Shown here piece after piece: positions 36,068 through 46,950 of a stretch of DNA of 64,000 nucleotides. The position numbers and the translations under genes are program-made. The notes beneath the pieces were generated by a model, which saw only the letters and a program-made list of their open reading frames with translations, was not told the origin of the DNA and did not search any database. The first letter of the stretch is position 1; each line of letters starts with the position of its first letter. This DNA is from Comamonas sp. SCN 65-56 (GTDB taxonomy: Bacteria; Pseudomonadota; Gammaproteobacteria; Burkholderiales; Burkholderiaceae_C). The stretch covers positions 55,897 to 119,896 of the forward strand of contig NZ_MEDS01000011.1 in NCBI RefSeq assembly GCF_001724135.1, written 5' to 3'.

Positions 36068-37543
36068 TCAATCGCCGTGGTAGTTCGGCGCTTCCTTGAC
36101 GATCTGCACGTCGTGCACGTGTGATTCGCGAATGCCGGCAGCGGTGATCTCGACGAACTCGGCCTTCTCGTTCATCTCGGCAATGCTGGCGCAGCCGCAA
36201 TAGCCCATCGAGGCGCGCACGCCGCCCGTCATCTGGTAGACGATGGAGACCATCGAGCCCTTGTAGGGCACACGGCCTTCGATGCCCTCGGGAACGAGCT
36301 TGTCGGCGTTGGGGTTGCCGCTGCTGCTCTCTTGAAAGTAGCGGTCGGCGCTGCCCTGCTGCATCGCGCCGATGCTGCCCATGCCGCGGTAGCTCTTGTA
36401 GGAGCGGCCCTGGAACAGGATGACTTCGCCCGGCGCCTCTTCGGTGCCGGCGAACACGCCGCCCATCATGACCGAGCTGGCGCCTGCGGCCAGCGCTTTG
36501 GCGATGTCGCCCGAAAAGCGGATGCCGCCGTCGGCAATGAGCGGCACGCCCGTGCCCTTGAGCGCGGTAGCGACGTTGTCGATCGCCATGATCTGCGGCA
36601 CGCCCACGCCCGCGACGATGCGCGTGGTGCAGATCGAGCCCGGGCCGATGCCGACCTTGACCGCATCCGCGCCTGCTTCCACCAGCGCGATCGCGGCGCT
36701 GCCCGTGGCGATGTTGCCGCCGATCACCTGCACCTGCGGGTAATTTTTCTTGACCCAGCGCACGCGGTCGATCACACCCTTGCTGTGGCCGTGCGCGGTA
36801 TCGACCACGATGGCATCCACGCCGGCCTTGGCCAGCAGCTCGACGCGCTCCTCGGTGCCCGCGCCCACGCCGACGGCGGCGGCCACACGCAGGCTGCCCG
36901 CGCCGTCGCGCGCGGCGTTGGGGAAGGTGGTCTGCTTGTGGATGTCCTTGACGGTGATCAGGCCGCGCAATTCGAAGGCGTCGTTGACCACCAGCAGGCG
37001 CTCGAGCTTGTGTTTGTTGAGCAAGGCCTTGGCCTCGCCCGGGCTGGTGTGATCCTGGTCCTTGACGGTGATCAGGCGCTCGCGCGGCGTCATGATCTCG
37101 CGCACCTTGACGTCGTAACGGGTTTCAAAGCGCACGTCGCGGCTGGTGACGATGCCCACCACCTTGCCGCCATCGCACACCGGAAAGCCGGAAATGCCGA
37201 GTTCTTCGGACAGTTGCAGCACCTGCAATACCGTGTGCTCGGGGGTGATAACGACAGGGTCGTGCACCACGCCCGATTCGTGGCGCTTGACCTTGGCCAC
37301 TTCCGCCGCCTGCTGCTCGGGCGTCATGTTCTTGTGCACGACGCCGATGCCGCCCTCCTGCGCGATGGCGATCGCCAGGCGCGCCTCGGTCACGGTGTCC
37401 ATCGCGGCGGACACGAGCGGGATATTGAGGGAAATGCCGCGCGTGAAGCGCGTGGCGAGAGAGGCGTCCTTGGGCAGGACCTGGGAATACGCCGGCACCA
37501 GCAACACGTCGTCGAAGGTGAGCGCTTTTCCAAGAAGGCGCAT
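36068..37543 (-). CDS. guaB: Inosine-5'-monophosphate dehydrogenase
   Basis: It oxidises IMP to XMP, the first step of guanine nucleotide synthesis. From ATG 37543 the protein is 491 aa, the normal length. It has [13 protein letters not shown] at the N-terminus, a CBS pair (~residues 95-205), the IMP and catalytic-loop motif [13 protein letters not shown] with the active Cys, and the flap region [18 protein letters not shown]. The frame continues upstream to 37582 but the inner ATG gives the family start. It is probably co-transcribed with guaA. Confidence 0.98.
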   Translation of the reverse strand: MRLLGKALTFDDVLLVPAYSQVLPKDASLATRFTRGISLNIPLVSAAMDTVTEARLAIAIAQEGGIGVVHKNMTPEQQAAEVAKVKRHESGVVHDPVVITPEHTVLQVLQLSEELGISGFPVCDGGKVVGIVTSRDVRFETRYDVKVREIMTPRERLITVKDQDHTSPGEAKALLNKHKLERLLVVNDAFELRGLITVKDIHKQTTFPNAARDGAGSLRVAAAVGVGAGTEERVELLAKAGVDAIVVDTAHGHSKGVIDRVRWVKKNYPQVQVIGGNIATGSAAIALVEAGADAVKVGIGPGSICTTRIVAGVGVPQIMAIDNVATALKGTGVPLIADGGIRFSGDIAKALAAGASSVMMGGVFAGTEEAPGEVILFQGRSYKSYRGMGSIGAMQQGSADRYFQESSSGNPNADKLVPEGIEGRVPYKGSMVSIVYQMTGGVRASMGYCGCASIAEMNEKAEFVEITAAGIRESHVHDVQIVKEAPNYHGD

Positions 37544-37595
37544 GGGAAAGCTCCAAAAAACGGATTGTACTAGTCGCGCCACAAGGGAAACAGGC

Positions 37596-37623
37596 TTGTC
37601 AAGCGCCGGGCCCTTCGTATGAT
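37596..37623 (+). promoter_or_regulatory. Predicted sigma-70 promoter of the binding-protein gene
   Basis: TTGTCA (37596-37601), 16-bp spacer, TATGAT (37618-37623), about 70 bp upstream of the start at 37696. Confidence 0.45.
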
Positions 37624-37695
37624 GCAGGCAGATCGGCCTCCCACGCTGCCGGGCACACGGGCGCGCCTACCCCACACCGACGGGAACCCCCGACC

Positions 37696-38502
37696 ATGAA
37701 GATTCGCACCTGGTTGCCTGCATTCGGGTTGATCCTGGCCACGCTGAGTGCCAACAGCGCCGCCGAGGGCCAGGCGCACGATCACCTGGCGCAAATCCGC
37801 GCCAGCGGTCAGGTACGGGTCTGCATCTGGCCCGATTACTACGGCATCTCGCTGCGTGACCCGCGCACCCGGCAGCTCTCGGGCATCGATATTGACCTGG
37901 CGCATGCGCTGGCCGACGACCTTGGCGCCCAAGTGCAGTTTGTCGACAGCTCGTTCGTCCGCCTGGTGCCGGATCTGCTGGAAGACCGTTGCGATATCGC
38001 CATGTTTGCCATCGGCATCACGCCCGAGCGCCAGAAGGTGCTGCGCTTCACCGCCCCCTATCTGGCGAGCGACGTGATGGCCATCACCACGCGCAGCAAT
38101 CGCAAGATCCGCACCTGGGCCGATATCGACCAGCCTGGCGTCGTGGTGGCGGTGGCCAAGGGCACGCTGCACGAGCCGGTGATGCGCGAGCGCCTCCAAC
38201 ATGCCCAGCTCATCACCCCCGCCACGCCGTTCGCGCGCGAGCAGGAGGTGCAATCGGGGCGCGCCGATGTCTTCATGACCGATTACCCCTATGCCCACCG
38301 GCTGCTCGCAACCACCGACTGGGCGCGCCTGGTGACGCCGCCGGGCAGCTACCACATCACCCCCTACGCCTGGGCCATCCGGCCCGGTGACGATGCCTGG
38401 CATGACTGGCTGCAGGCCTTTCTGCGCAGCATCAAGCGCGACGGCCGGCTGCTGGCCGCTGCCCAGAGGCACAAGCTCGAATCCATTCTGGTGCGCGACT
38501 GA
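37696..38502 (+). CDS. Periplasmic solute-binding protein (type 2, SBP_bac_3 family)
   Basis: A 268-aa exported protein with a signal peptide at residues 1-~23. The binding-fold motifs are RASGQVRVCIWPDYYGIS (family-like N-terminal strand), LSGIDIDLAHALADDL, CDIAMFAIGITPERQKVLRFTAPYL (listed by its core) and the hinge region GRADVFMTDYPYA. It resembles amino-acid or arogenate/phenylpyruvate-type binding proteins. No ABC permease is adjacent; instead a PAS-GGDEF membrane receptor follows 54 bp downstream. It may therefore deliver a ligand signal to that receptor rather than to a transporter. Confidence 0.85.
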   Translation: MKIRTWLPAFGLILATLSANSAAEGQAHDHLAQIRASGQVRVCIWPDYYGISLRDPRTRQLSGIDIDLAHALADDLGAQVQFVDSSFVRLVPDLLEDRCDIAMFAIGITPERQKVLRFTAPYLASDVMAITTRSNRKIRTWADIDQPGVVVAVAKGTLHEPVMRERLQHAQLITPATPFAREQEVQSGRADVFMTDYPYAHRLLATTDWARLVTPPGSYHITPYAWAIRPGDDAWHDWLQAFLRSIKRDGRLLAAAQRHKLESILVRD

Positions 38503-38556
38503 AAGCCGGCCATGCCACCACCCCATCCCCCGCACATCCCAAGGATTGCCTGAGCC

Positions 38557-41313
38557 ATGCCGACCCCAAGGCGCCTGGCGCGCAGCTCACTGATTCTTCT
38601 GATAGGCCTGCAGCTGCTGCTGACGCTGACGGTGGCCCTGGGCACGTGGGCGGGCAGCCAAACGCTGCGCCGCCTGACGCTGGAAAACACGCTGAACGAT
38701 GCCTTGACCCAGGCACACAACCTGGAAGACAGCCTGTCGCAAAGCTTCCAGCTGCTGCACATGCACCTGCAAAGCCTGGCGATGGATCAACCCGGTCTGG
38801 CCGATCGCCTGGAACGCACGGAACTGCTGCGCCTGCAGCGGTCGGCGCTGACAGGCGAAACCACCGGCCCGGCCGATGCAGCGCAGCCCTTGCACACCGC
38901 GCTGCTGCAAATCCAGCAAAAGCTGCCGTGGGTGCGCTCACTCTCGATCCTGAATACCGACAACCGGGTTGTCATCAGTACCCGCGGCGCCAATCTCGGG
39001 CACGCACTCGCCCTGGAGCCCTTGCTGCCCCAGGTGCAGACGCAGACGCCTGGCGTTTTGCGCTTTGGCCACCCCTGGCGCGGGCGCGATTTTGCCGATG
39101 GCTCGCCCTGGCCCGACCAGCCCCTGCCCGCGCCCATCACCGACGCCGGCTTCATCCCCATCACCTTGGTGCTGCCCGAGGCGCCGCGTTTCACCCTGCT
39201 GGCAGCCGTCAGCAGTGATTTCTTCATCAACCGCATCCATGCAGCGCAAAAGCCCGGCCATCAGCACCACGACATCCATGCCGACGATGGCACCTTGCTG
39301 TTCTCGAGCAGCGAAACGGCGCAACCCGGCACCCGCCTGCCCGCGCAAGCTCTGGCGCAGATCCTCGAGCGCCAGGTCGGCACCGCCGAATGGCCCAGCG
39401 CCGATGGCAGCGACACCCTGTTGGCAGGCTTTCGCACATCGCGCAGCTATCCCTGGTTCGTCCAGGCACAGGCAGTGCGCAGCGAGGTACTCGCCCCCTG
39501 GCAGCGCCAGACACGCCAGACGGCGCTGGTCGCAGGCCTGTCGGTCGCGGCCTTGCTGCTGGTCACCGGCCTGATGACCCGGCGGGTGCAGCAAACGCTG
39601 GCCAAGGAAGAGCAGCACCTCAAAGACCAGCACCTGGCAGCCCAGGTCTTTGCCCACAGCAACGACCTGATCGCCATTACCGACCCCCAGGGCAACACCG
39701 TCTCGGTGAACCCGGCGTTCGAGAAGAGCACGGGGTTTTCAGCGCAGGAGGTGCGCGGGCGCAAGCCCGGCGAGTGGAGCCCGGAGCAGCCCTCGGCGCT
39801 GAACTTTCCGGCGGTGCTGGCGGCCATGGGCTCGGCCGACAGCTGGCAAGGCGAAATCACCGATCGGCGCAAGGACGGCAGCCCACTGCCCGGCTGGCTG
39901 TCCATCAATGCCATCCGTGATTCGCAGGGGCGGGTGGTGTATTACGCCAGCATCCTGCACGATCTGACGCGCATCCGCGCCGACGAAGCCGCGATCCGCA
40001 AGCTCTCGCAAGCGGTGGAGCAAAGCCCCGCCAGCATCATCATCACTTCCACGGTGCCGGCCATCGAATACGCCAACCCGCAATTCTTTCGCTCCACCGG
40101 TTACGGCCCCGAGGAGATCCTGGGCGCCAACCCGCGCATCCTGCAATCGGGCCGGACGCCCGCGGCTACCTATCGGGCGATGTGGGCAGCGCTGCTGTCC
40201 GGTCAGGTCTGGCAAGGTGAATTCATCAACCGGCGCAAGGATGGCAGCATCTACACCGAAGGCGTGACGATCGCACCGCTGACCGACGTGCAGGGCAGCA
40301 CCACGCATTACCTGGGCATCAAACAGGACATCACGGCGCAAAAAGAAGCTGAAAAGGCCTTGCATCTGGCCGCCAGCGTGATTGCCCAGACCAACGAGGC
40401 CGTGATGGTCTGCGATGCCGAGCAGCGCATCATCGATGTCAACCCAGCCTTCACGCGCCTCACCGGCCATGCCCGCGAAACCGTGCTGGGGTCCAAGCCC
40501 AGCGTGTTGTCTGCCGGGCGCAGGAACCGTCAGCAATACGAGGAAATCTGGCAGGCCCTGAAGACTCGGGGACACTGGCAGGGCCAGCTCTGGAACCGCC
40601 GCGCCGACGGCAGCCTGTACGCCGTGGCCGCCACGCTCAACGCGATCCGCGATGCGGACGGACAGATCACGCACTACATCGACGTCTTCACCGACATCAC
40701 CGACCGCAAGCAACAGCAGGAACACCTGGAAAGCCTCGCCCATTTCGATCCACTCACGCACCTGCCCAACCGCACGCTGCTGGGCGACCGGCTGACGCAG
40801 GCGCTCGCGCATGCGCAGCGCAAGCAGAACTGGCTGGCGGTGTGTTTCATCGATCTGGACGGTTTCAAGACCGTCAACGACACCCACGGCCACGAAGCGG
40901 GAGACGACTTGCTGACCATCGTCGCCCGGCGGCTGGTCGAAGGCATTCGTGCCGAAGACACCGCCGCCCGCCTGGGCGGTGACGAGTTCGTGGTGCTGCT
41001 CGGCGGCGTGACGCGTGAGGCCGAATGCGCGGAAACCGCCGCGCGGCTGCTGCAATCCGTGCGCCAGCCGATCACGGTGAACGGCCACCAGGTTCAGGTG
41101 GGCGCCAGCATGGGCATTGCCATTTATCCGCGCGATGGCAGCGACGCCGAAACCCTGCTGCGCCATGCCGACCAGGCCATGTACCAGGCCAAGCAGAGCG
41201 GCCGCAACCGCTGGGTGTTTTACGCGCAGGGCATGACGCAGCAACGTCCGCCCTCCTCAAAGCCCCCGGCGGCGCCGAACGCGGCTGATGCACGGCTTCA
41301 GGAACAGGGTTGA
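38557..41313 (+). CDS. Membrane PAS-GGDEF diguanylate cyclase
   Basis: A 918-aa receptor. Membrane helices at ~12-32 and ~323-345 flank a ~290-residue periplasmic region of Cache-like appearance (SILNTDNRVVISTRG, RDFADGSPWPDQPLP). Three PAS domains follow at ~365-480, ~490-610 and ~610-725. The GGDEF domain has DPLTHLPNRTLLGDRL, CFIDLDGFKTVNDTHGH and the active motif ARLGGDEFVVLL (~residue 805). No EAL domain is present. The upstream binding-protein gene suggests input via the periplasmic domain. It should synthesise cyclic di-GMP. Confidence 0.9.
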   Translation: MPTPRRLARSSLILLIGLQLLLTLTVALGTWAGSQTLRRLTLENTLNDALTQAHNLEDSLSQSFQLLHMHLQSLAMDQPGLADRLERTELLRLQRSALTGETTGPADAAQPLHTALLQIQQKLPWVRSLSILNTDNRVVISTRGANLGHALALEPLLPQVQTQTPGVLRFGHPWRGRDFADGSPWPDQPLPAPITDAGFIPITLVLPEAPRFTLLAAVSSDFFINRIHAAQKPGHQHHDIHADDGTLLFSSSETAQPGTRLPAQALAQILERQVGTAEWPSADGSDTLLAGFRTSRSYPWFVQAQAVRSEVLAPWQRQTRQTALVAGLSVAALLLVTGLMTRRVQQTLAKEEQHLKDQHLAAQVFAHSNDLIAITDPQGNTVSVNPAFEKSTGFSAQEVRGRKPGEWSPEQPSALNFPAVLAAMGSADSWQGEITDRRKDGSPLPGWLSINAIRDSQGRVVYYASILHDLTRIRADEAAIRKLSQAVEQSPASIIITSTVPAIEYANPQFFRSTGYGPEEILGANPRILQSGRTPAATYRAMWAALLSGQVWQGEFINRRKDGSIYTEGVTIAPLTDVQGSTTHYLGIKQDITAQKEAEKALHLAASVIAQTNEAVMVCDAEQRIIDVNPAFTRLTGHARETVLGSKPSVLSAGRRNRQQYEEIWQALKTRGHWQGQLWNRRADGSLYAVAATLNAIRDADGQITHYIDVFTDITDRKQQQEHLESLAHFDPLTHLPNRTLLGDRLTQALAHAQRKQNWLAVCFIDLDGFKTVNDTHGHEAGDDLLTIVARRLVEGIRAEDTAARLGGDEFVVLLGGVTREAECAETAARLLQSVRQPITVNGHQVQVGASMGIAIYPRDGSDAETLLRHADQAMYQAKQSGRNRWVFYAQGMTQQRPPSSKPPAAPNAADARLQEQG

Positions 41314-41335
41314 GCCCGCCGGGTCGCCCCATTCA

Positions 41336-41495
41336 GTGCAGTGTTCGACGCTATCTGCGACATAAAACCGCGTCTTTTCGGCCTGGGCGGCGTTGCAAAT
41401 CCTCGCGATAGCTACGGCTATCGCTGCGGTTTGCGCCTTGCCCAGACCAAAAATCCATCGGTTTTATTTATCGCATCAAGCATCGAACACCGCAC
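41336..41495. repeat. Long near-perfect palindrome, family 2, full copy (~160 bp)
   Basis: The outer ends GTGCAGTGTTCGACGC (left) and GCATCGAACACCGCAC (right) are inverted repeats, next come ATAAAACCG/CGGTTTTAT, then GGCCTGGGC/GCCCAGACC. The centre is GCGATAGC-TACG-GCTATCGC at 41405-41424. The arms match almost along their whole length with small gaps, so the element could fold into a very long hairpin or cruciform. It has no coding content. Confidence 0.85.
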
Positions 41496-41530
41496 TAGCC
41501 GCCGCCATTCGGCGCCGCTACACTGCGCGC

Positions 41531-42064
41531 ATGAAACCGCACAAGCTTCTTTCGCTGGCACTCGCCTGCTTCTGGGCGATGGGAGCCTTCGCGCAATACC
41601 AATGGGTGGACAAGGATGGCCGCAAGGTCTTCAGCGATCGCCCGCCGCCCCTGGAAGTGCCGCAGAAAAACATCCTGAAGGAACCTCGCCCCCTCCCGGC
41701 GGCGCGCACAGCACCCGCCGCAGCAGCACCAGGCGATGCGGCCGCCGATGCTGCTGGCACGACGCCGGCACAGGCCGCGCCGCCCGCCACGAGCGGCAAG
41801 GACAAGGCGCTGGAAGAACAGAAGGCCAAGGCCGAAGCGCAGGAAGCGGCCAAGAAAAAGGCCGAGGAAGCTGCCAAGGCGGCCCAAGCCGCCAAGGTTC
41901 GTGCCGACAACTGCGCCCGGGCGCGCCAAGCCGCTCAGGCGCTGCAGCCCGGGCGACTGGTGGGCACGACCAACGCCCAGGGCGAGCGCGGCTACATGGA
42001 CGACACCACGCGGGCCGCCGAACTCAAGCGCGCCGAGCAAATCATCCAGTCGGACTGCAAATAG
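41531..42064 (+). CDS. Secreted DUF4124-domain protein
   Basis: A 177-aa exported protein starting at ATG 41531. The signal peptide (residues 1-~21, ending MGAFAQ) is followed directly by the DUF4124 core YQWVDKDGRKVFSDRPPP, a short beta motif common in betaproteobacterial periplasmic proteins. Then come an Ala/Pro-rich linker, a Lys/Glu/Ala-rich helical stretch (~90-130), probably a coiled coil, and a conserved-looking tail, NCARARQAAQALQPG. The function is unknown. The upstream in-frame part is inside the palindromic repeat and is not counted. Confidence 0.85.
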   Translation: MKPHKLLSLALACFWAMGAFAQYQWVDKDGRKVFSDRPPPLEVPQKNILKEPRPLPAARTAPAAAAPGDAAADAAGTTPAQAAPPATSGKDKALEEQKAKAEAQEAAKKKAEEAAKAAQAAKVRADNCARARQAAQALQPGRLVGTTNAQGERGYMDDTTRAAELKRAEQIIQSDCK

Positions 42065-42073
42065 CGCCGGCAC

Positions 42074-42385
42074 TCAGCGCGAGCGCCGGGCAAAGAGGCC
42101 GGTGGCGCGGGCGCCCTGGCGTGCAAAGCGCTCGCGCCTGGCCACCTTGGGATCGACCCGCAGGGGCCTGCACCACTCGACGCGATCGCCGCTGCACAGC
42201 AGCGCATCCAGGGCAACCGCCCTGCCCCAGATGCCGCAGGTGTACTGCGAGTCATCCCTGTCCAGGCCACAGGCCTTGAGCGCATCCGCCACGGTGCTCC
42301 CGATGGCGAGTTCCAACGCCCATTCACGAGTCTGGCGCGGGCCCGGCGATGCAACCACCACCACGGAAATCCGCTCATCAGCCAT
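42074..42385 (-). CDS. rnfH: RnfH family ubiquitin-like protein
   Basis: A 103-aa beta-grasp protein of the RnfH/RatB (UPF0125) family: ISVVVVASPGPRQTREWALEL, GSTVADALKACGL, GIWGRAVALDALLCSGDRVE and WCRPLRVDPKVARRERF. Its role is unclear. It overlaps ratA by 8 bp; the ratA-rnfH pair divergent from smpB is a widely conserved arrangement. The start is ATG 42385. Confidence 0.92.
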   Translation of the reverse strand: MADERISVVVVASPGPRQTREWALELAIGSTVADALKACGLDRDDSQYTCGIWGRAVALDALLCSGDRVEWCRPLRVDPKVARRERFARQGARATGLFARRSR

Positions 42386-42818
42386 AGACTTTCTCTGCCC
42401 GCGCGACAAAGGCGTCGACCAGCGAAGCGGCGATCTTGTCGAACACCGGGCCCACCAGCGTGGCCAGCGCCGTGCTGCTGAAGCCGTAGCGCAGCTCAAG
42501 CTCCACCTTGCAGGCGCGCTGCGAGCCATCGCCGACCGGATGAAAATGCCAGTCGCCATCGAGTTGCGAAAACGGCCCTTCCACCAGCGTCATGGTGACG
42601 CGTCGGCCCGGTTCATGCAGATTGCGCGTGACAAACGATTTGCGCACGCCGGCCAGCGCAATGCCGACTTCCGCCGTCATGCCCTGGCCGTCCTGCTCGC
42701 GGATGAGCGCGTGGTCGCACCAAGGCAGAAATTGCGGGTAACTGGGCACATCCGTGACCAGCGCGAACATCTCTTGCGGGCTGTACCAGATCAGAACGGA
42801 TTTGCGGACGGTCTTCAT
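42378..42818 (-). CDS. ratA: RatA family START-domain protein (coenzyme Q-binding/ribosome-associated toxin family)
   Basis: A 146-aa protein with a START-like (polyketide cyclase) fold. It begins [20 protein letters not shown], with [12 protein letters not shown] and a C-terminal [17 protein letters not shown], typical of RatA/COQ10 proteins. In E. coli RatA is described as blocking 70S assembly, while relatives bind ubiquinone; the in vivo role here is not fixed. It is followed by rnfH with overlap and divergent from smpB. Confidence 0.9.
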   Translation of the reverse strand: MKTVRKSVLIWYSPQEMFALVTDVPSYPQFLPWCDHALIREQDGQGMTAEVGIALAGVRKSFVTRNLHEPGRRVTMTLVEGPFSQLDGDWHFHPVGDGSQRACKVELELRYGFSSTALATLVGPVFDKIAASLVDAFVARAEKVYG

Positions 42819-42901
42819 GCGCGGTTCATGCGGGTCGACAGCCTAAAATGGGCGTCCTCCCTGCTGCGTCGATTCTAGTGGCGCTGCCCATCTCTCCCCG
42901 C

Positions 42902-43375
42902 ATGGCCAAGAAACCCGAATCCTCCCCACGCATTGCCGAGAACAAGAAGGCGGCGTTCAACTATTTCTTTGAAGAACGCCACGAGGCGGGCTTGGTGCTG
43001 CAAGGATGGGAAGTCAAGGCGCTGCGCGATGGCAAGGCGCAGCTGACCGAAGGCTACGTGGTCATCAAGAAGGGCGAGCTGTTTCTGATCGGCTGCCAGA
43101 TCCAACCGCTCAAGACCGCCTCCACCCACGTGAACCCCGAGGCCGCGCGCATCAAGAAGCTGTTGATGCACAAGGACGAAATCCTGCGGCTGATAGGCAA
43201 GGTGGAGCAAAAAGGCTACACGCTGGTGCCACTCAGGCTTTACTGGAAAGACGGCCGCGCCAAATGCGAGATCGCGCTGGCCAAAGGCAAGGCCGAGCAC
43301 GACAAGCGCTCCACCATCAAGGAGCGCGAAGGCAAGCGCGAGGTCGAGCGGGCGATGAAGAGCCGCCACCGCTGA
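42902..43375 (+). CDS. smpB: SsrA-binding protein SmpB
   Basis: SmpB binds tmRNA and brings it to stalled ribosomes for trans-translation. From ATG 42902 the protein is 157 aa: [36 protein letters not shown], the OB-fold core, and a basic C-terminal tail [18 protein letters not shown]. An ATG at 42848 is further from the family start. No ssrA gene is present in the window. Confidence 0.97.
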   Translation: MAKKPESSPRIAENKKAAFNYFFEERHEAGLVLQGWEVKALRDGKAQLTEGYVVIKKGELFLIGCQIQPLKTASTHVNPEAARIKKLLMHKDEILRLIGKVEQKGYTLVPLRLYWKDGRAKCEIALAKGKAEHDKRSTIKEREGKREVERAMKSRHR

Positions 43376-43384
43376 GGCGGCGGC

Positions 43385-43939
43385 TCAACGCGCAGCCGGC
43401 GCCGCACAGCCCTGGTCGTCGCAGCCGTCCGCGGGCGGCGTGGCATCGGCGCCTGCAACAGCGCTCGGTGCCTCTTCGAGGAGTTGGCCGAGAAAAACCC
43501 CCAGTTGCAACTCATCCACATTGCCGAATTGATGGGCGCGCAAGCGGCCTGACTTGTCAAACAGCAGCAGGCTGGGCGTCCCCCGCAGCTCCCAGCGCTC
43601 CATGGTGCTGGGCAGCGTGCTGTCGGGCACGGGCGCATCCACGCCCACCGGAAAGCGGATCTTGTACTCGTAAAGAAAGGCTTGCAGCGCATGCGGCTGC
43701 ATCGCATCGTGGTGCTCAAACACCGTGTGCAGCCCGACGACTGCCACCCCCTGCGCCCCGAGTGCCTGATGCACTTTTTTGGCCAGAGGCAGGCCATGCG
43801 ACACACAGCCGGGGCAAAGCATCTGGAAAGCTTCCACCAGCACCACCTGCCCACGCAAATCCGCCAGGTGCGGCGGGTGGTCGGTATTGAACCAGCGGGA
43901 CACCTCCCACTCGGGAAACACCGTGTCTGATGACTGCAT
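43385..43939 (-). CDS. Redoxin/TlpA-like thiol-disulfide protein
   Basis: A 184-aa thioredoxin-fold protein without a clear signal peptide. The active site is CPGC in VEAFQMLCPGCVSHGLPLAK (~residues 41-44), with the cis-Pro in LRGTPSLLLFDKSGRL. It resembles AhpC/TSA-redoxin proteins involved in peroxide or thiol handling. The C-terminus has two extra cysteines (GCDDQGCAAPAAR). It is convergent with smpB and isolated from the hydrolase gene at 43997. The start is ATG 43939. Confidence 0.82.
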   Translation of the reverse strand: MQSSDTVFPEWEVSRWFNTDHPPHLADLRGQVVLVEAFQMLCPGCVSHGLPLAKKVHQALGAQGVAVVGLHTVFEHHDAMQPHALQAFLYEYKIRFPVGVDAPVPDSTLPSTMERWELRGTPSLLLFDKSGRLRAHQFGNVDELQLGVFLGQLLEEAPSAVAGADATPPADGCDDQGCAAPAAR

Positions 43940-43996
43940 GCCCACCCTCCTTGCGACGCCGCAGCGCAATGATAGGCGCAGCGGGGGTTGCGGCGA

Positions 43997-45082
43997 TCAG
44001 GCCAGGCGGGCCAGCGGGTGCAGATCGGCAGGCCAGGGGCTGGCGAAGAAGGCCTCTACCAGCTCGGGCGTCACGTCCTCGATGCGGGGCGGATTCCAGC
44101 GCGGGGTCTTGTCCTTGTCGATCGCCAGCGCCCGTATGCCTTCGAGCATCTCGCTCTGGCCCGGGCGCAGGTGCAGGCAGTGGCGTACCAGGTCGCGCTC
44201 CATGCGCAAGTCCTGCGCGATCGTCATCGTGCGTGCGCGGCGGATCTGTTCCAGCACCACGTGCAGCATCAAGGGCGAGCGCTGGCGCAAGAGGGCTGCC
44301 GTGGCGCGCTCCCATTCGCCTTGCGCCGCTTCCAGCGCAGCGACGATGGTGGGCACGCTGGGCAAAGAAAAATAATGGTCAATTTGGGCTCTGGCACTTG
44401 CTGGACTTTCGTCGGCAGCTATGCCTTGAGAAGCAAGCCAGGCCTGCACCGCCGCGCCATCGGCGAAGCTTTGCGTGCCCAATCCATCCCACACGGCGGC
44501 CAGTTTGTCACTGGGCAGCAGCACATCCGCGAGTTTGAACGCCAGCGCATCCGCCGCCGCGATGGTCTCACCGGTCAGCGCCAGCCACTCGCCCGCATGA
44601 CCCGGGCAGCGCGAAAGAAACCAGCCGCCGCCCACGTCGGGAAACAGGCCGATGCCGGTCTCGGGCATCGCCATCTTTGTGCGTTCGGTCACCACGCGCA
44701 GGCTCGCGCCCTGGCTGATGCCCATGCCACCGCCCATCACCACTCCGTCCATGAAGGCGATGTAGGGCTTCGCGAGATGGTGCGTGAGGTGGTTGAGGAT
44801 GTATTCCTCGGTGAAGAAGTCCTCGACGCGCGGATCGCCTTGCGTCGCCGCCTGGTGCAGGAAGCGGATGTCGCCACCGGCGCAGAAGGCGCCGAACGGC
44901 CCCTCCTTGTTCGAGCCCCGAATCGCGATCGCCAGCACCTTCGGATCTTGATTCCAGGCCGTGAGCGTGGCGTGCAGCGTGCGCACCATGCCGAGCGAGA
45001 GCGCATTGAGCGCCTTCGAGCGGTTGAGCGTGATGCAGCCCACCTGGCCGCGAATCTCGGTGAGAACTTCCTGATCACTCAT
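43997..45082 (-). CDS. 3-hydroxyisobutyryl-CoA hydrolase / enoyl-CoA hydratase family protein
   Basis: A 361-aa crotonase-fold protein of HIBCH length. Its oxyanion-hole segments are FCAGGDIRFLHQAA and GVVMGGGMGISQGAS, followed by MPETGIGLFPDVGGGWFLSR, where the Glu and Asp fit the hydrolase rather than the hydratase pattern. HIBCH acts in valine degradation. The start ATG 45082 follows AGGAGAGGGGAGAG. The stretch encoded at 44364-44433 matches a family-1 repeat, in frame, between SQGIAADE and FSLPSVPTIV. Confidence 0.88.
   Translation of the reverse strand: MSDQEVLTEIRGQVGCITLNRSKALNALSLGMVRTLHATLTAWNQDPKVLAIAIRGSNKEGPFGAFCAGGDIRFLHQAATQGDPRVEDFFTEEYILNHLTHHLAKPYIAFMDGVVMGGGMGISQGASLRVVTERTKMAMPETGIGLFPDVGGGWFLSRCPGHAGEWLALTGETIAAADALAFKLADVLLPSDKLAAVWDGLGTQSFADGAAVQAWLASQGIAADESPASARAQIDHYFSLPSVPTIVAALEAAQGEWERATAALLRQRSPLMLHVVLEQIRRARTMTIAQDLRMERDLVRHCLHLRPGQSEMLEGIRALAIDKDKTPRWNPPRIEDVTPELVEAFFASPWPADLHPLARLA
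44364..44433 (+). repeat. AT-rich palindromic repeat, family 1, copy E (inside the hydrolase gene)
   Basis: CAATTTGGGCTCTGGCACTTGCTGGAC followed by CGTCGGCAGCTATGCCTTGAG fits the family pattern with several substitutions, more diverged than copies A, B and G. It is open in the host frame on the minus strand. Confidence 0.6.
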
Positions 45083-45114
45083 GCCGTCTCTCCCCTCTCC
45101 TGAATCGGGCTGAA

Positions 45115-46946
<1,832 letters not shown>

Positions 46947-46950
<4 letters not shown>

